DNA of 64,000 nucleotides from Methylobacterium frigidaeris (lineage in GTDB: Bacteria; Pseudomonadota; Alphaproteobacteria; Rhizobiales; Beijerinckiaceae), in contig NZ_BPQJ01000008.1 of assembly GCF_022179185.1 (NCBI RefSeq), positions 62,001 through 126,000 of the forward strand. The letters run 5' to 3'. Made by a program: the position numbers and the translations under genes. Position 1 is the first letter of the stretch; the number at the start of each line of letters is the position of its first letter. Under the pieces are notes generated by a model that did no database searches, had not been told where the DNA came from, and saw only the letters and a program-made list of their open reading frames with translations. This document shows positions 1 to 8,980 of this stretch, one piece after another.

Positions 1-2
1 TC

Positions 3-425
3 GCGCCCCGCTGCGACACCCTCGCCGCCCTCGACGTGGCCGAGGCCGCCCTGGCCCAGGCCCGCACGCGCTGCCGCGACCTGCCGGGCGTCCGCCTGAT
101 GCGCGCCCAGGTGCCGGGCGAGTGGCCGGAGGGCCGCTTCGACCTGATCCTCCTGTCGGAAGTGGTCTACTACCTCGATGCCGGCGACGTCGCCCGCCTC
201 GCCGGCCGAGTGCGCGAGAGCCTGCTTCCGGGCGGCGACGTCGTCCTGGTGCACTGGACCGGCGAGACGCACTACCCCCTGACCGGCGACGAGGCCGCCG
301 ACCTGTTCATCCGCGAGACCCGCGCCCGCCTCGCGGTCGACCGCCCGATCCGCACCGCGTCGTACCGGCTCGACGTGCTGCGGAGCCGGGAGGCGGTGCC
401 CGGCGCGTCCGGCTCGGCACCCTGA
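3..425 (+). CDS. NodS-like SAM-dependent methyltransferase, 5' truncated by window edge
   Basis: The reading frame is open from base 3, so the start lies outside the window. What remains is the second half of a class I SAM-dependent methyltransferase of the NodS (nodulation S) type. Motif II-like LDVAEAALAQAR at the left edge would bind the ribose of SAM. FDLILLSEVVYYLD is the usual motif around strand 4, and LLPGGDVVLVHW is the strand-5 region. The C-terminal part (HYPLTGDEAADLF, then a YRLDVLR strand) is typical of NodS relatives that are not in nodulation loci. The substrate cannot be inferred. The first Rossmann glycine motif is missing only because of the window edge. The next gene starts about 350 bases downstream, so this is probably the end of its transcript. 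Confidence 0.8.
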   Translation, partial: APRCDTLAALDVAEAALAQARTRCRDLPGVRLMRAQVPGEWPEGRFDLILLSEVVYYLDAGDVARLAGRVRESLLPGGDVVLVHWTGETHYPLTGDEAADLFIRETRARLAVDRPIRTASYRLDVLRSREAVPGASGSAP

Positions 426-774
426 CGCGATCGTCTTCCTGCCACGCGATTCCGTGAAGCCGGGGTCGATGGCGCCGCACCTGTCGATCTCCCGCGAGCC
501 CGTCCCCCCATCCGGGACGCTATTCGGCCGACCCGAGCCGATCACGATCCATTAGCCATGCACCGAAACCGCGGCGGAGCTTGTCGTCGCTTGCTTCGTT
601 GCAGTCGGACATACTGACGGAGCCGGCTGAATGGTGTTCCGGCAGCATGAGATCTGGCGCCGGATCTTCCGGTCCGCTGCCGGATGAGACGAAGCGTTAA
701 TCGCGGCAGTATATTCCTACCCCGTATCGACCCCGCGCCGAGCCGGCGCCCCTCGCGGAGCCCGACACGCCCCC
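426..774. other. intergenic leader of the GGDEF-EAL gene, with nested inverted repeat
   Basis: No gene is seen in this 349-base gap. It contains a nested palindrome at 639-683: outer arms CCGGCAG (639-645) and CTGCCGG (677-683), inner arms AGATC (650-654) and GATCT (663-667). It could fold in the 5' leader or act as a binding site. A TATATT hexamer at 710-715 is a possible -10 element, but no convincing -35 is visible. Confidence 0.4.
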
Positions 775-2508
775 ATGACAGCCCTCCTGTCGGCCGAGCC
801 GCGCCTCGCTCCGGCCTGCGCACCCCTGCGCGCGGACGGGCCGGACCCCGCCGCGCCCCAGCGTCTCGCCCGCGGCCTCGATGCCGTCCGGCACGGTGTC
901 CTGCTGATCGACCCCGACGGCCGCGTCGCCGTCTCCACCGCGCCGGCCCTCGCGCTGCTGCAACGGCTCGGCCTCGGCGGCGCGCCCAGCCTTCGCCGGC
1001 TCCTGCGCCTCGCCCGCGCCGGCTCCGGCCTGCCCGTGCGGGAGATCGTCGCGCGCCTGAGCGGCCGGGCCGTCCTCGACGTGGCCGCGGGCGGTCACAG
1101 CGTCCAGGTCGAGATGCACGCCGTCCCGGACGAGGGCGTCGCCCTGGTGCTGGAGGACGTCAGCGCCCGCCGGGAGGCGGAGAGCCGGGCCCACGCGCTC
1201 GCCCGCCTCGACCCGCTCACCGGCCTGCCGAACCGCCTGCAGCTGCGCGAGCACCTCGACGCGGCTCTGGTGCGCCTCGAGCGCAAGGGGGAAGGCTGCG
1301 CCGTCCTCCTCGTCGATCTCGATCGCTTCAAGCCGGTCAACGACACGCTCGGCCACCCGGTCGGCGACGCGCTGCTGCACAAGGTGGCCGACCGCCTGCG
1401 CTCGATGGTCCGGGCCGGCGATACCGTCGCGCGGATCGGCGGCGACGAGTTCGTGGTGCTGCAGGCCGGCGTGACCGCGCCCGGCGAGGCCCAGGCGCTG
1501 GCGCGCCGCATCGTCGACCTCGTCGGCCGCACCTACATGATCGAGGGCCAGCTGCTCTCGATCGGGGCGAGCGTCGGCGTCGCCCTGGCGCCGGCCGACG
1601 GAAGCGACGCCGACCGGCTGCTGAAGAACGCCGACCTCGCCCTCTACCGCGCCAAGCTCGACGGGCGGGGCACGTTCCGGTTCTTCGAGCCGGCCATGGA
1701 TGCGCGCATGCAGGCGCGCCGGCGCCTCGAACTCGACATGCGCCAGGCGCTCGCCCGGCGCGAGTTCCAGCTCCACTACCAGCCCCAGCTCAACCTCGCC
1801 GACGAGCGGCTGGTCGGCTGCGAGGCGCTGATCCGCTGGCACCATCCGGAGCGCGGGCTGGTCTCGCCCATCGACTTCATCCCGCTGGCCGAGGAGATCG
1901 GCCTGATCGTGCCGATCGGCGAATGGGTGATCCGCCAGGCCTGCCGCGACGCCGCGTCCTGGCCGCAGCCCCTGTCGGTGGCGGTCAACGTCTCGCCGGC
2001 GCAGTTCAAGAGCGACCGCCTCGTCGAGACCATCATGTCGGCCCTGTCCCAGGCCGGCCTGCCGCCGTCGCGGCTCGAGATCGAGATCACCGAGGGCGTG
2101 CTGCTCCAGGACAACGAGAAGACCCTGCAAACCCTCCACCGCATGCGCAGCCTCGGGGTGCGGGTGTCGATGGACGATTTCGGCACCGGCTACTCGTCCC
2201 TCAGCTACCTGCGCGCCTTCCCATTCGACAAGATCAAGATCGACCGCTCCTTCGTCACCGACATCTGCGCCGAGAAGGACCCGGGGACGAAGGCCGACGG
2301 CGAGGCGATCATCCGGGCGATCGCCGGCCTCGGCCGCAGCCTCGGCATGACCACGGTGGCGGAGGGCGTCGAGACGCCCGAGCAGCTGCGGCGCATCCGG
2401 GCCGAGGGCTGCACCGACGTGCAGGGCTACCTCATCAGCAAGCCGCTGGCGGCCGACGACCTCCTGAGCCTCCTCTCCGCCCCCGTTCCCGGAGCCCGTC
2501 ATGAGTGA
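775..2508 (+). CDS. bifunctional GGDEF-EAL c-di-GMP enzyme with PAS-like N-terminus
   Basis: 577 residues. About 1-135 is a PAS-like sensory region without membrane segments, so the protein should be cytoplasmic. The GGDEF domain follows (about 140-305), with DPLTGLPNR at its start and an intact GGDEF catalytic loop at 222-226. An RxxD inhibitory site (RAGD, 213-216) lies exactly five residues upstream. The EAL domain (about 320-570) keeps EAL at 350-352, the EITEGVL motif, the DDFGTGYSS loop, KIDRSF and AEGVE. Both diguanylate cyclase and phosphodiesterase active sites therefore look complete, so net activity probably depends on a signal. The last codons overlap the next gene by 8 bases, so the BLUF protein is translationally coupled. 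Annotated from the ATG at 775; the nearest GGAG is somewhat far upstream. Confidence 0.95.
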   Translation: MTALLSAEPRLAPACAPLRADGPDPAAPQRLARGLDAVRHGVLLIDPDGRVAVSTAPALALLQRLGLGGAPSLRRLLRLARAGSGLPVREIVARLSGRAVLDVAAGGHSVQVEMHAVPDEGVALVLEDVSARREAESRAHALARLDPLTGLPNRLQLREHLDAALVRLERKGEGCAVLLVDLDRFKPVNDTLGHPVGDALLHKVADRLRSMVRAGDTVARIGGDEFVVLQAGVTAPGEAQALARRIVDLVGRTYMIEGQLLSIGASVGVALAPADGSDADRLLKNADLALYRAKLDGRGTFRFFEPAMDARMQARRRLELDMRQALARREFQLHYQPQLNLADERLVGCEALIRWHHPERGLVSPIDFIPLAEEIGLIVPIGEWVIRQACRDAASWPQPLSVAVNVSPAQFKSDRLVETIMSALSQAGLPPSRLEIEITEGVLLQDNEKTLQTLHRMRSLGVRVSMDDFGTGYSSLSYLRAFPFDKIKIDRSFVTDICAEKDPGTKADGEAIIRAIAGLGRSLGMTTVAEGVETPEQLRRIRAEGCTDVQGYLISKPLAADDLLSLLSAPVPGARHE

Positions 2509-3331
2509 CCTGTACCGCCTGGTCTATGCCAGCAAGAACCTGCTTCAGGGCCCGGACCACGAGGTCACGGCGGCCGTGCGTCAGATCCTCGATGCCTCGC
2601 AGCGCAACAACCGCACGGCCGGCGTCACCGGGGCGCTGATGTTCAACGGCGGCGCCTTCGCGCAGGTGCTGGAGGGGCCGCGGGCCGGCGTGGAGGAGAC
2701 CTTCGAGCGCATCCAGCGCGACGAACGCCACGGCGACGTCACGGTGCTGCAATGCGGCCCGGCCGAGACCCGCGGCTTCCCCGACTGGTCGATGGCCTTC
2801 GTGGGCCAGTCCGCCCGTGGCCAGGCCCTGTGGTGCGGGCTCGCCGCCGAGAGCGGCTTCGACCTCACCCGCCTCGACGGCGACGGGGTGTTCGCGATGC
2901 TGCACGGCCTCGTGCTGGAGGAGGAGGGCGTCCCGATCACGGTCGCGCCCGCGCCGGTGCAGTCTCTGTCCGGGCCTCGCGCTGTCGCCTCGGCGGAGGC
3001 TCCGCCGCCGGCCTCGGCTCCGGTCCCGCCGGCTGCGCCTGCTCGTCCGGCTGCGGCGTCTCCGCCGGAGGCGGGGTCCGCGGCGCTCGCGGTGCTGCGG
3101 ACTGCGCTCGCCCGCGAGCGCGACCGAGCACATGCCCTGTCGGCCGAGGTCGACGACCTCGCGGTCGCGCTTGCCTCGGGCCGCGACGAGCTCGCGGCCT
3201 TGCGCGCCGAGCGCGACCACTGGGCCGAGCGCGCCCGGATGCTCGCCGAGACGCTGTGCCGGGAGGCGGAGGCGGTGCGCCGGGAGAGCGTGAGCCAAGC
3301 GCCGCGAGGGGTGGTGCGGTCGGTGGCCTGA
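2501..3331 (+). CDS. BLUF blue-light photoreceptor with C-terminal coiled coil
   Basis: 276 residues. The first ~100 are a BLUF flavin-binding domain: Tyr9 in LVYAS, Asn36/Asn37 before RTAGVTGAL, Gln55 in FAQVLEG, and the WSM segment near residue 93. These match the Tyr, Asn, Gln and Trp/Met set that drives the photocycle in AppA and BlrB. A Pro/Ala-rich linker (about 150-195) leads to a charged heptad-like helix (about 200-265) that could dimerise or contact a partner. No output enzyme is fused. Its gene overlaps the stop of the GGDEF-EAL gene by 8 bases, so the natural partner is that enzyme; the pairing is inferred. This would resemble a BLUF-EAL protein such as BlrP1 split into two chains. 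Confidence 0.92.
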   Translation: MSDLYRLVYASKNLLQGPDHEVTAAVRQILDASQRNNRTAGVTGALMFNGGAFAQVLEGPRAGVEETFERIQRDERHGDVTVLQCGPAETRGFPDWSMAFVGQSARGQALWCGLAAESGFDLTRLDGDGVFAMLHGLVLEEEGVPITVAPAPVQSLSGPRAVASAEAPPPASAPVPPAAPARPAAASPPEAGSAALAVLRTALARERDRAHALSAEVDDLAVALASGRDELAALRAERDHWAERARMLAETLCREAEAVRRESVSQAPRGVVRSVA

Positions 3332-3372
3332 GGGGGCGTTCGACGCACCTGTCATATCCCGGCCCACCCACG

Positions 3373-3480
3373 ACCCCATCCTGAGGTGCGACCGCAGGGA
3401 GCCTCGAAGGCGGCCTCCAGCCGTCTGCTTGATTCCTGGAGCCCTCCTTCGAGACCGCTGGCGGCACCTCAGGATGGGGT
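3373..3480. repeat. ~108-bp palindromic intergenic repeat, copy 1
   Basis: Perfect 17-base terminal inverted repeat: ACCCCATCCTGAGGTGC at 3373-3389 and its complement at 3464-3480. Inside is a second imperfect pair around GCCTCGAAGG (3401-3410) and CCTTCGAGA (3446-3454). A second copy with the same architecture lies at 12003-12107. The RNA or DNA could form a long hairpin. It sits between the BLUF gene stop and the convergent AraC gene stop, so it may also end transcription. Confidence 0.85.
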
Positions 3481-3559
3481 CATGGATGGGATGAGATGAC
3501 GATCCCTGGCGGCGATCATCTGAGTCGAAGGGCGCTCGTCCTCGCGCCTGGCTTCCCCA

Positions 3560-4462
3560 TTACCTTCCGTCCAGCCTGAACTCCTTCGGCGTCAGCCCCG
3601 TCACCTTGCGAAACACCGTCGCCAGGTGGCTCTGGCTCGAGAAGCCGGTATCGAGGGCGATCGACGTGATGGTGTGGTCGGTCGCGCGCAGCATCGTCTT
3701 GGCCCGCTCCAGGCGGCGCGACAGCACGTATTGGTGCACCGTGGTGCCCCAGTGCTGCAGGAAGGCCCGGGACAGGGAGCGCGGCGAGACGCCGACCGCG
3801 CGCGCGATGGTCTCGAGCGACAGATCCTCGGCCAGGTGCGCCTCGACGAGGTCGCGCACCCGCGCGAGGTCGGCGCGGTCGGGCTGGTCCGCGTCCGGCC
3901 CGGGGCGCGCCGAGCGGCCGTTCGCCGTGTAGGTCCGCACCAGCCGCACCACCATGGCGTGAACCAGCTCGTCGACGTAGAGGTTCGAGGCGGGATCCGG
4001 CGGTTCGCGCATGATGTCGAGGATCGCCAGCGCGAGCTCTTCCAGCAGCGGGTCGGCAGTGCCGAGCGGCACGTCGAGCGCGACCCGCGTGGCGGAGGCG
4101 CTCCACATCCGGCGGGCGGTCTCGTCGATCAGGTCCTGGCTCAGATGCATCGCGAGCATCTCGGACCGGCCGCGGCGCTGCCACTCGCTCTCGTCGTGGG
4201 CCGGGATCAGGTGGAATTGCCGCGGGCGCAGGGTGCGGGTCTCGGCCGGCCCGCCCCGCCCGATCCGCCGGTGGACCTGCGCCGGACGGTTGACGCAGTA
4301 GCCGAGGCAGGGATTGCCGACCGGATCGAGCGTGCCGGTCCACGGCTCCACCGCGACGTGCTGGGCGTGGATGTTGCGCCAGCCCCGCCCGGTGCTGCGA
4401 GCCAGTGCCACGTTCTTCGGCCAGGCGCCGATGTCCCGCGTCTGCATCGTCGTCAGCGACAT
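3560..4462 (-). CDS. AraC-family transcriptional regulator
   Basis: 300 residues from the ATG at 4462, which has GAGAG just upstream; the open frame extends 43 codons further but that part looks non-coding. The C-terminal ~95 residues form the AraC/XylS double helix-turn-helix: VRDLVEAHLAEDLSLETIAR, then SPRSLSRAF, and a second HTH in IALDTGFSSQSHLATVF followed by the TGLTPKEFR signature. The N-terminal ~200 residues are an unclassified ligand-sensing region. The gene is divergent from the Old Yellow Enzyme gene across about 257 bases, so it probably controls that gene and the symporter genes behind it. Confidence 0.9.
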   Translation of the reverse strand: MSLTTMQTRDIGAWPKNVALARSTGRGWRNIHAQHVAVEPWTGTLDPVGNPCLGYCVNRPAQVHRRIGRGGPAETRTLRPRQFHLIPAHDESEWQRRGRSEMLAMHLSQDLIDETARRMWSASATRVALDVPLGTADPLLEELALAILDIMREPPDPASNLYVDELVHAMVVRLVRTYTANGRSARPGPDADQPDRADLARVRDLVEAHLAEDLSLETIARAVGVSPRSLSRAFLQHWGTTVHQYVLSRRLERAKTMLRATDHTITSIALDTGFSSQSHLATVFRKVTGLTPKEFRLDGR

Positions 4463-4605
4463 GGTCTCTCGCGTCCCGGTCTGGCGCTCTCCCGGGATCC
4501 TCTTGCCCGGCCCTGGCCGGATTCTGATCGACCGCGGCGCGATTTTGGAAGAACGCCCGGACAGGCTACGGGCAGTCTTCGTGGCGAACAAGTCGTCGCT
4601 GGTAG

Positions 4606-4633
4606 AGAAGCGGGCACCTGAGTGCCCGTTTCT
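4606..4633 (+). other. strong hairpin in the leader of the OYE gene
   Basis: Arms 4606-4617 (AGAAGCGGGCAC) and 4622-4633 pair over 12 bases with one G-T pair and a CTGA loop. It lies 87 bases before the OYE start, in the divergent AraC/OYE gap. The right arm ends in TTTCTT but there is no long T-run, so it may be an attenuator, a weak terminator or a structured operator. Confidence 0.55.
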
Positions 4634-4719
4634 TGTCGAGACCGACCGATTTTAGAGCAACCCGTATTTTCCTCGGGCAGAAGCTTGAGGGGACGTGCGG
4701 GAGTGGAGGCCCAACCGCG

Positions 4720-5883
4720 ATGTCCTCTCTCTTCAGCGAACTCCGGGTCCGCGACGTCTCGTTGCGCAACCGGATCGCCGTATCGCCGATGACGCAGTTC
4801 TCTTCGCCGGACGGGCTCGTGACCGACTGGCACCTGGCGCATCTGGGCTCGAAGGCGGCGGGCGGCGCCGCCCTCGTGGTGGTGGAACAGGCCGCCGTCT
4901 CGCCGGAGGGCCGCATGTCGACCCACTGCGCCGGCATCTGGAACGACGCGCAGGGCGAGGCGCTCGCCCGCATCGCCCGCTTCGTGTCGTCGGTCGGCGC
5001 GGCACCGGGCATCCAGCTCGGCCATACCGGGCGACGCGGCTGCGTCGAGCCGCCGTGGCGGGGCGGCGGGCACCTGCCCGAGGACCATCCCGACGCCTGG
5101 GAGGTGATCGGCCCCTCCGCCGACGCCTTCGGGGGGATCATGCCGCGGGTGCCCCGGGCGATGACCCACGACGACATCCGGGATGTGGTGCGCCAGTACG
5201 CCGAGGCGGCGCGCCGGGCGCGGGAGGCCGGCTTCCAGTGGCTCGAGATCCACTGCGCCCACGGCTTCCTGCTCTCGAGCTTCTTCTCGCCGCTCGCCAA
5301 CCGCCGCACCGACGAATACGGCGGCGACTTTGCCGGCCGCAGCCGGCTGCTCGTCGAGGTGTTCGAGGCGGTGCGCTCCGAGTGGCCCGAGCGGCTGCCG
5401 CTCTCGATGCGCTTCGGCGTCACCGAGTTCGCCCCGGGCGGCCAGACCCTCGACGAATCGGTGGAACTCGCGCGCCTGCTGGCGCCGCGGGGCCTCGACC
5501 TCGTCGACGTGTCGTTCGGCGGCAATTCCGGCCGGGCCCAGACGCCCTGGGACGAGGAGGGCTTCATGGTCCCGGCGGCGCAGCGCATCCGCGAGGAGGC
5601 GGGCGTGCTGACCGCCGCCAACTGGAACCTCGCCGACCCGGTCTACGCCGACGCGATCCTGCGCGAGGGGAGGATCGACCTCGTCATGCTCGGCCGGCCG
5701 ATGCTCGCCAACCCGCACTGGCCGGTCTACGCCGCCATGGTGCTCGGCGAGGAGCGCCCCTACGATATGCTGCCGGTCCAGTTCAGCACCTGGCTGAACA
5801 AGTATCAGCGCAGCCGTGTCAACAACGGCTTCGGCCGCGTGGTCGGTGCGGGCACCGAAGAGTTCCCGAAGGCGGCCGAGTAG
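4720..5883 (+). CDS. NADH:flavin oxidoreductase, Old Yellow Enzyme family (XenA/YqjM-like)
   Basis: 387 residues from the ATG at 4720 behind GGAGTGGAGG. This is a single-domain FMN TIM barrel that reduces activated C=C bonds or nitro compounds with NAD(P)H. Visible motifs: SPMTQFS at 22-28, QLGHTGRRG, and the substrate-binding histidine pair H178/H181 in EIHCAHGFLL, then SPLANRRTDEYGG and FAGRSRLL. The numbering matches the XenA His pair closely. The cysteine usually found after SPM in XenA and YqjM (Cys25/26) is Thr25 here, as in classical OYEs; it tunes flavin potential, so the redox behaviour may differ. The gene heads a cluster with a DUF485 protein and an ActP-type symporter. Confidence 0.93.
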   Translation: MSSLFSELRVRDVSLRNRIAVSPMTQFSSPDGLVTDWHLAHLGSKAAGGAALVVVEQAAVSPEGRMSTHCAGIWNDAQGEALARIARFVSSVGAAPGIQLGHTGRRGCVEPPWRGGGHLPEDHPDAWEVIGPSADAFGGIMPRVPRAMTHDDIRDVVRQYAEAARRAREAGFQWLEIHCAHGFLLSSFFSPLANRRTDEYGGDFAGRSRLLVEVFEAVRSEWPERLPLSMRFGVTEFAPGGQTLDESVELARLLAPRGLDLVDVSFGGNSGRAQTPWDEEGFMVPAAQRIREEAGVLTAANWNLADPVYADAILREGRIDLVMLGRPMLANPHWPVYAAMVLGEERPYDMLPVQFSTWLNKYQRSRVNNGFGRVVGAGTEEFPKAAE

Positions 5884-5929
5884 CCGCACACCATCCTTTC
5901 CTATTCTTCGAGAGACGGAGGCCGGAGTC

Positions 5930-6193
5930 ATGTCCGCGGACCACACCCTTGCGCGATCTTCGAACGACGAGCTGCCGCAGGCGCGGCTCGGCTGGATCAT
6001 GGCGGCGATCCAGACCCTGATCTACGCCGGCTTCGTCGGCACCTTCATCGCCTCGCCCGAGACGATGACGAAGGCCGTCGCCCCCGGGCTGGCGGTCACG
6101 GTCGCGACCGTCTTCGGGCTCCTCTGCATCCTGTCGACGATGGTGCTCACCGGCACCTACGTCCTCATCGCCAACCGTCTCACCGCGCGCTGA
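5930..6193 (+). CDS. DUF485 small membrane protein, symporter partner
   Basis: 87 residues from the ATG at 5930 (GGAG just upstream). A soluble N-terminus of about 20 residues is followed by two transmembrane helices, IMAAIQTLIYAGFVGTFIA and LAVTVATVFGLLCILSTMVL. This is the DUF485/YjcH layout: a short protein encoded immediately before an acetate-type sodium:solute symporter. The symporter gene begins 14 bases downstream, which supports the pairing. Its molecular role is not known in the family; it probably helps assembly or activity of the symporter. Confidence 0.85.
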   Translation: MSADHTLARSSNDELPQARLGWIMAAIQTLIYAGFVGTFIASPETMTKAVAPGLAVTVATVFGLLCILSTMVLTGTYVLIANRLTAR

Positions 6194-6207
6194 CGGAGCA
6201 CCACATC

Positions 6208-7800
<1,593 letters not shown>

Positions 7801-7806
7801 GCCCTC

Positions 7807-7895
7807 GGCCCCGCCCCCTCGGGGGCGGGGCCTCGTCGGGATGCGGCCTTGCGAAAACCCGTTCTGAGACGCGTCCCTTCCGGAACGCGTCTCAG
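7807..7895. terminator. two stacked hairpins between convergent genes
   Basis: First hairpin: arms 7807-7818 (GGCCCCGCCCCC) and 7821-7832, a perfect 12-base complement. Second: arms 7864-7874 (CTGAGACGCGT) and 7885-7895, which overlaps the stop codon of the convergent catalase-like gene. Neither has a T-run, as expected in GC-rich genomes. Position between converging genes suggests bidirectional termination. Confidence 0.6.
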
Positions 7896-8872
7896 TTCGA
7901 GCGCCGCGACAGCGACACCGCGTAGGCCGGTGAGCGGATCGCGAACATCGGGTCGTCGGCCGGGCCGGCGATGCCCTCGGGCAGGTCGACCACGGGGTCG
8001 AAGGTGGCGGCGTCGCAGGTGGCGTCGGGCTCGATGGCCGTGATCGCCAGGGTGCCGAGCGTCTTCTGCTTGCGCTCGTCCTCCGGCCAGGTCGCGGTGA
8101 CGTCCGTCGTCGGGTCGTTCGGCTCGGCCAGGATCGCCACGAGGTCGAACCGCGCCGGCCCCCGCGCCAGCCGCTCCTTCAATTCGTCGGCGTAGAACGA
8201 ATCGGGCTTGGCCTTCAGCTCCTCGTCCGAGAGGGTCGCCTTGTCGGCGGCGACGAATTTCAGCTTGGCGACCGTCTTGTCGCCCTTGGCATTGGTCAGC
8301 GTGTAGGCGTGCACCGCCCAGTAATCGGTGCCCGCGAAGCTCGCCGGCACCGGCCGCGCGTTGAGCCACGCCGCCTGGCGGCCGGTCTCGGGGTTCTTCG
8401 CCGCGAAGGCCTTGATCTTTTCCGCATCCGGCTTGCCGTCCGGTCCGGGCGCCCGGACCTGGAGGAATTCGAGCAGCTGCGCCGGGGTCTTGGTCGAGAA
8501 GACCGGGGCGGAGATGATCACGAAGGTCAGGTCGCCGGCGGGATCCTGCATCCGCATCGCGAAGCCGCGGGTGGTCGCCTTGGTCTTGTCCGAGATCTTC
8601 GGGTTGCCGCCGCCCATCGAGAAGCGGGCGGTGACCGGCACGGTCTTGGAGAACTGTGCCGCCTTCGACAAGCCCGCCGCGTCGGCGCTGGGCGTGAAAT
8701 TGCCCTTGAGGCAGACGCCCTTGGCGCCGCTCGCGCGCACGCCCTTGTGGTCCCCGCTGACGGCGAATTGCAGGGCGACGATGGCGGCCGGATCGGCCTC
8801 CTCTGCGGCTGCGGGCACCGTGAAGGAGGCCAGCATGGCGGCGCTGGCCAGGAGGGAGAAGGACCGGATCAT
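7892..8872 (-). CDS. periplasmic catalase-related protein (SrpA-type heme peroxidase), distal His absent
   Basis: 326 residues with a signal peptide (SLLASAAMLASFTVPAAAEE). The fold is the compact catalase core of the SrpA/catalase-related peroxidase family: KGVCLKGNFTPSADAAGLSKA, then VTARFSMGGGNPK, then TRGFAMRM. The proximal heme tyrosine is present near the C-terminus in RSPAYAVSLSRR. In relatives the distal side reads R-x-x-H-A-K-G with the catalytic histidine; here it is RASGAKG, with glycine in place of histidine. Either this is a subfamily with altered chemistry or the catalase/peroxidase activity is reduced. The gene is monocistronic, and its ribosome site lies partly in a leader hairpin. 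Confidence 0.85.
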   Translation of the reverse strand: MIRSFSLLASAAMLASFTVPAAAEEADPAAIVALQFAVSGDHKGVRASGAKGVCLKGNFTPSADAAGLSKAAQFSKTVPVTARFSMGGGNPKISDKTKATTRGFAMRMQDPAGDLTFVIISAPVFSTKTPAQLLEFLQVRAPGPDGKPDAEKIKAFAAKNPETGRQAAWLNARPVPASFAGTDYWAVHAYTLTNAKGDKTVAKLKFVAADKATLSDEELKAKPDSFYADELKERLARGPARFDLVAILAEPNDPTTDVTATWPEDERKQKTLGTLAITAIEPDATCDAATFDPVVDLPEGIAGPADDPMFAIRSPAYAVSLSRRSN

Positions 8873-8882
8873 GGAGGCGCTT

Positions 8883-8899
8883 CCTCGATTGTATCGAGG
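8883..8899 (-). promoter_or_regulatory. leader hairpin covering the GAGG ribosome site of the catalase-like gene
   Basis: Seven-base stem 8883-8889 (CCTCGAT) with 8893-8899 (ATCGAGG) and a 3-base loop. Read on the minus strand, the second arm ends in GAGG, followed by AAGCGCCTCC and the ATG at 8872. The stem would therefore mask the Shine-Dalgarno bases. It may set low basal or temperature-dependent translation. Confidence 0.4.
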
Positions 8900-8980
8900 G
8901 CACTTTGAATTGCGCGCAACTTTATAGCAAGTCTGATTCCAATCCGTGCCCGGATCGTTTCCGATCGGTGACGGGCCGGA

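Noticed and set aside
697..2502. 601-codon open frame on the minus strand
   Set aside because: It is the antisense of the GGDEF-EAL gene. High GC leaves stop-free shadow frames; its residues (Arg, Gly, Ala, His, Asp repeats) match no family.
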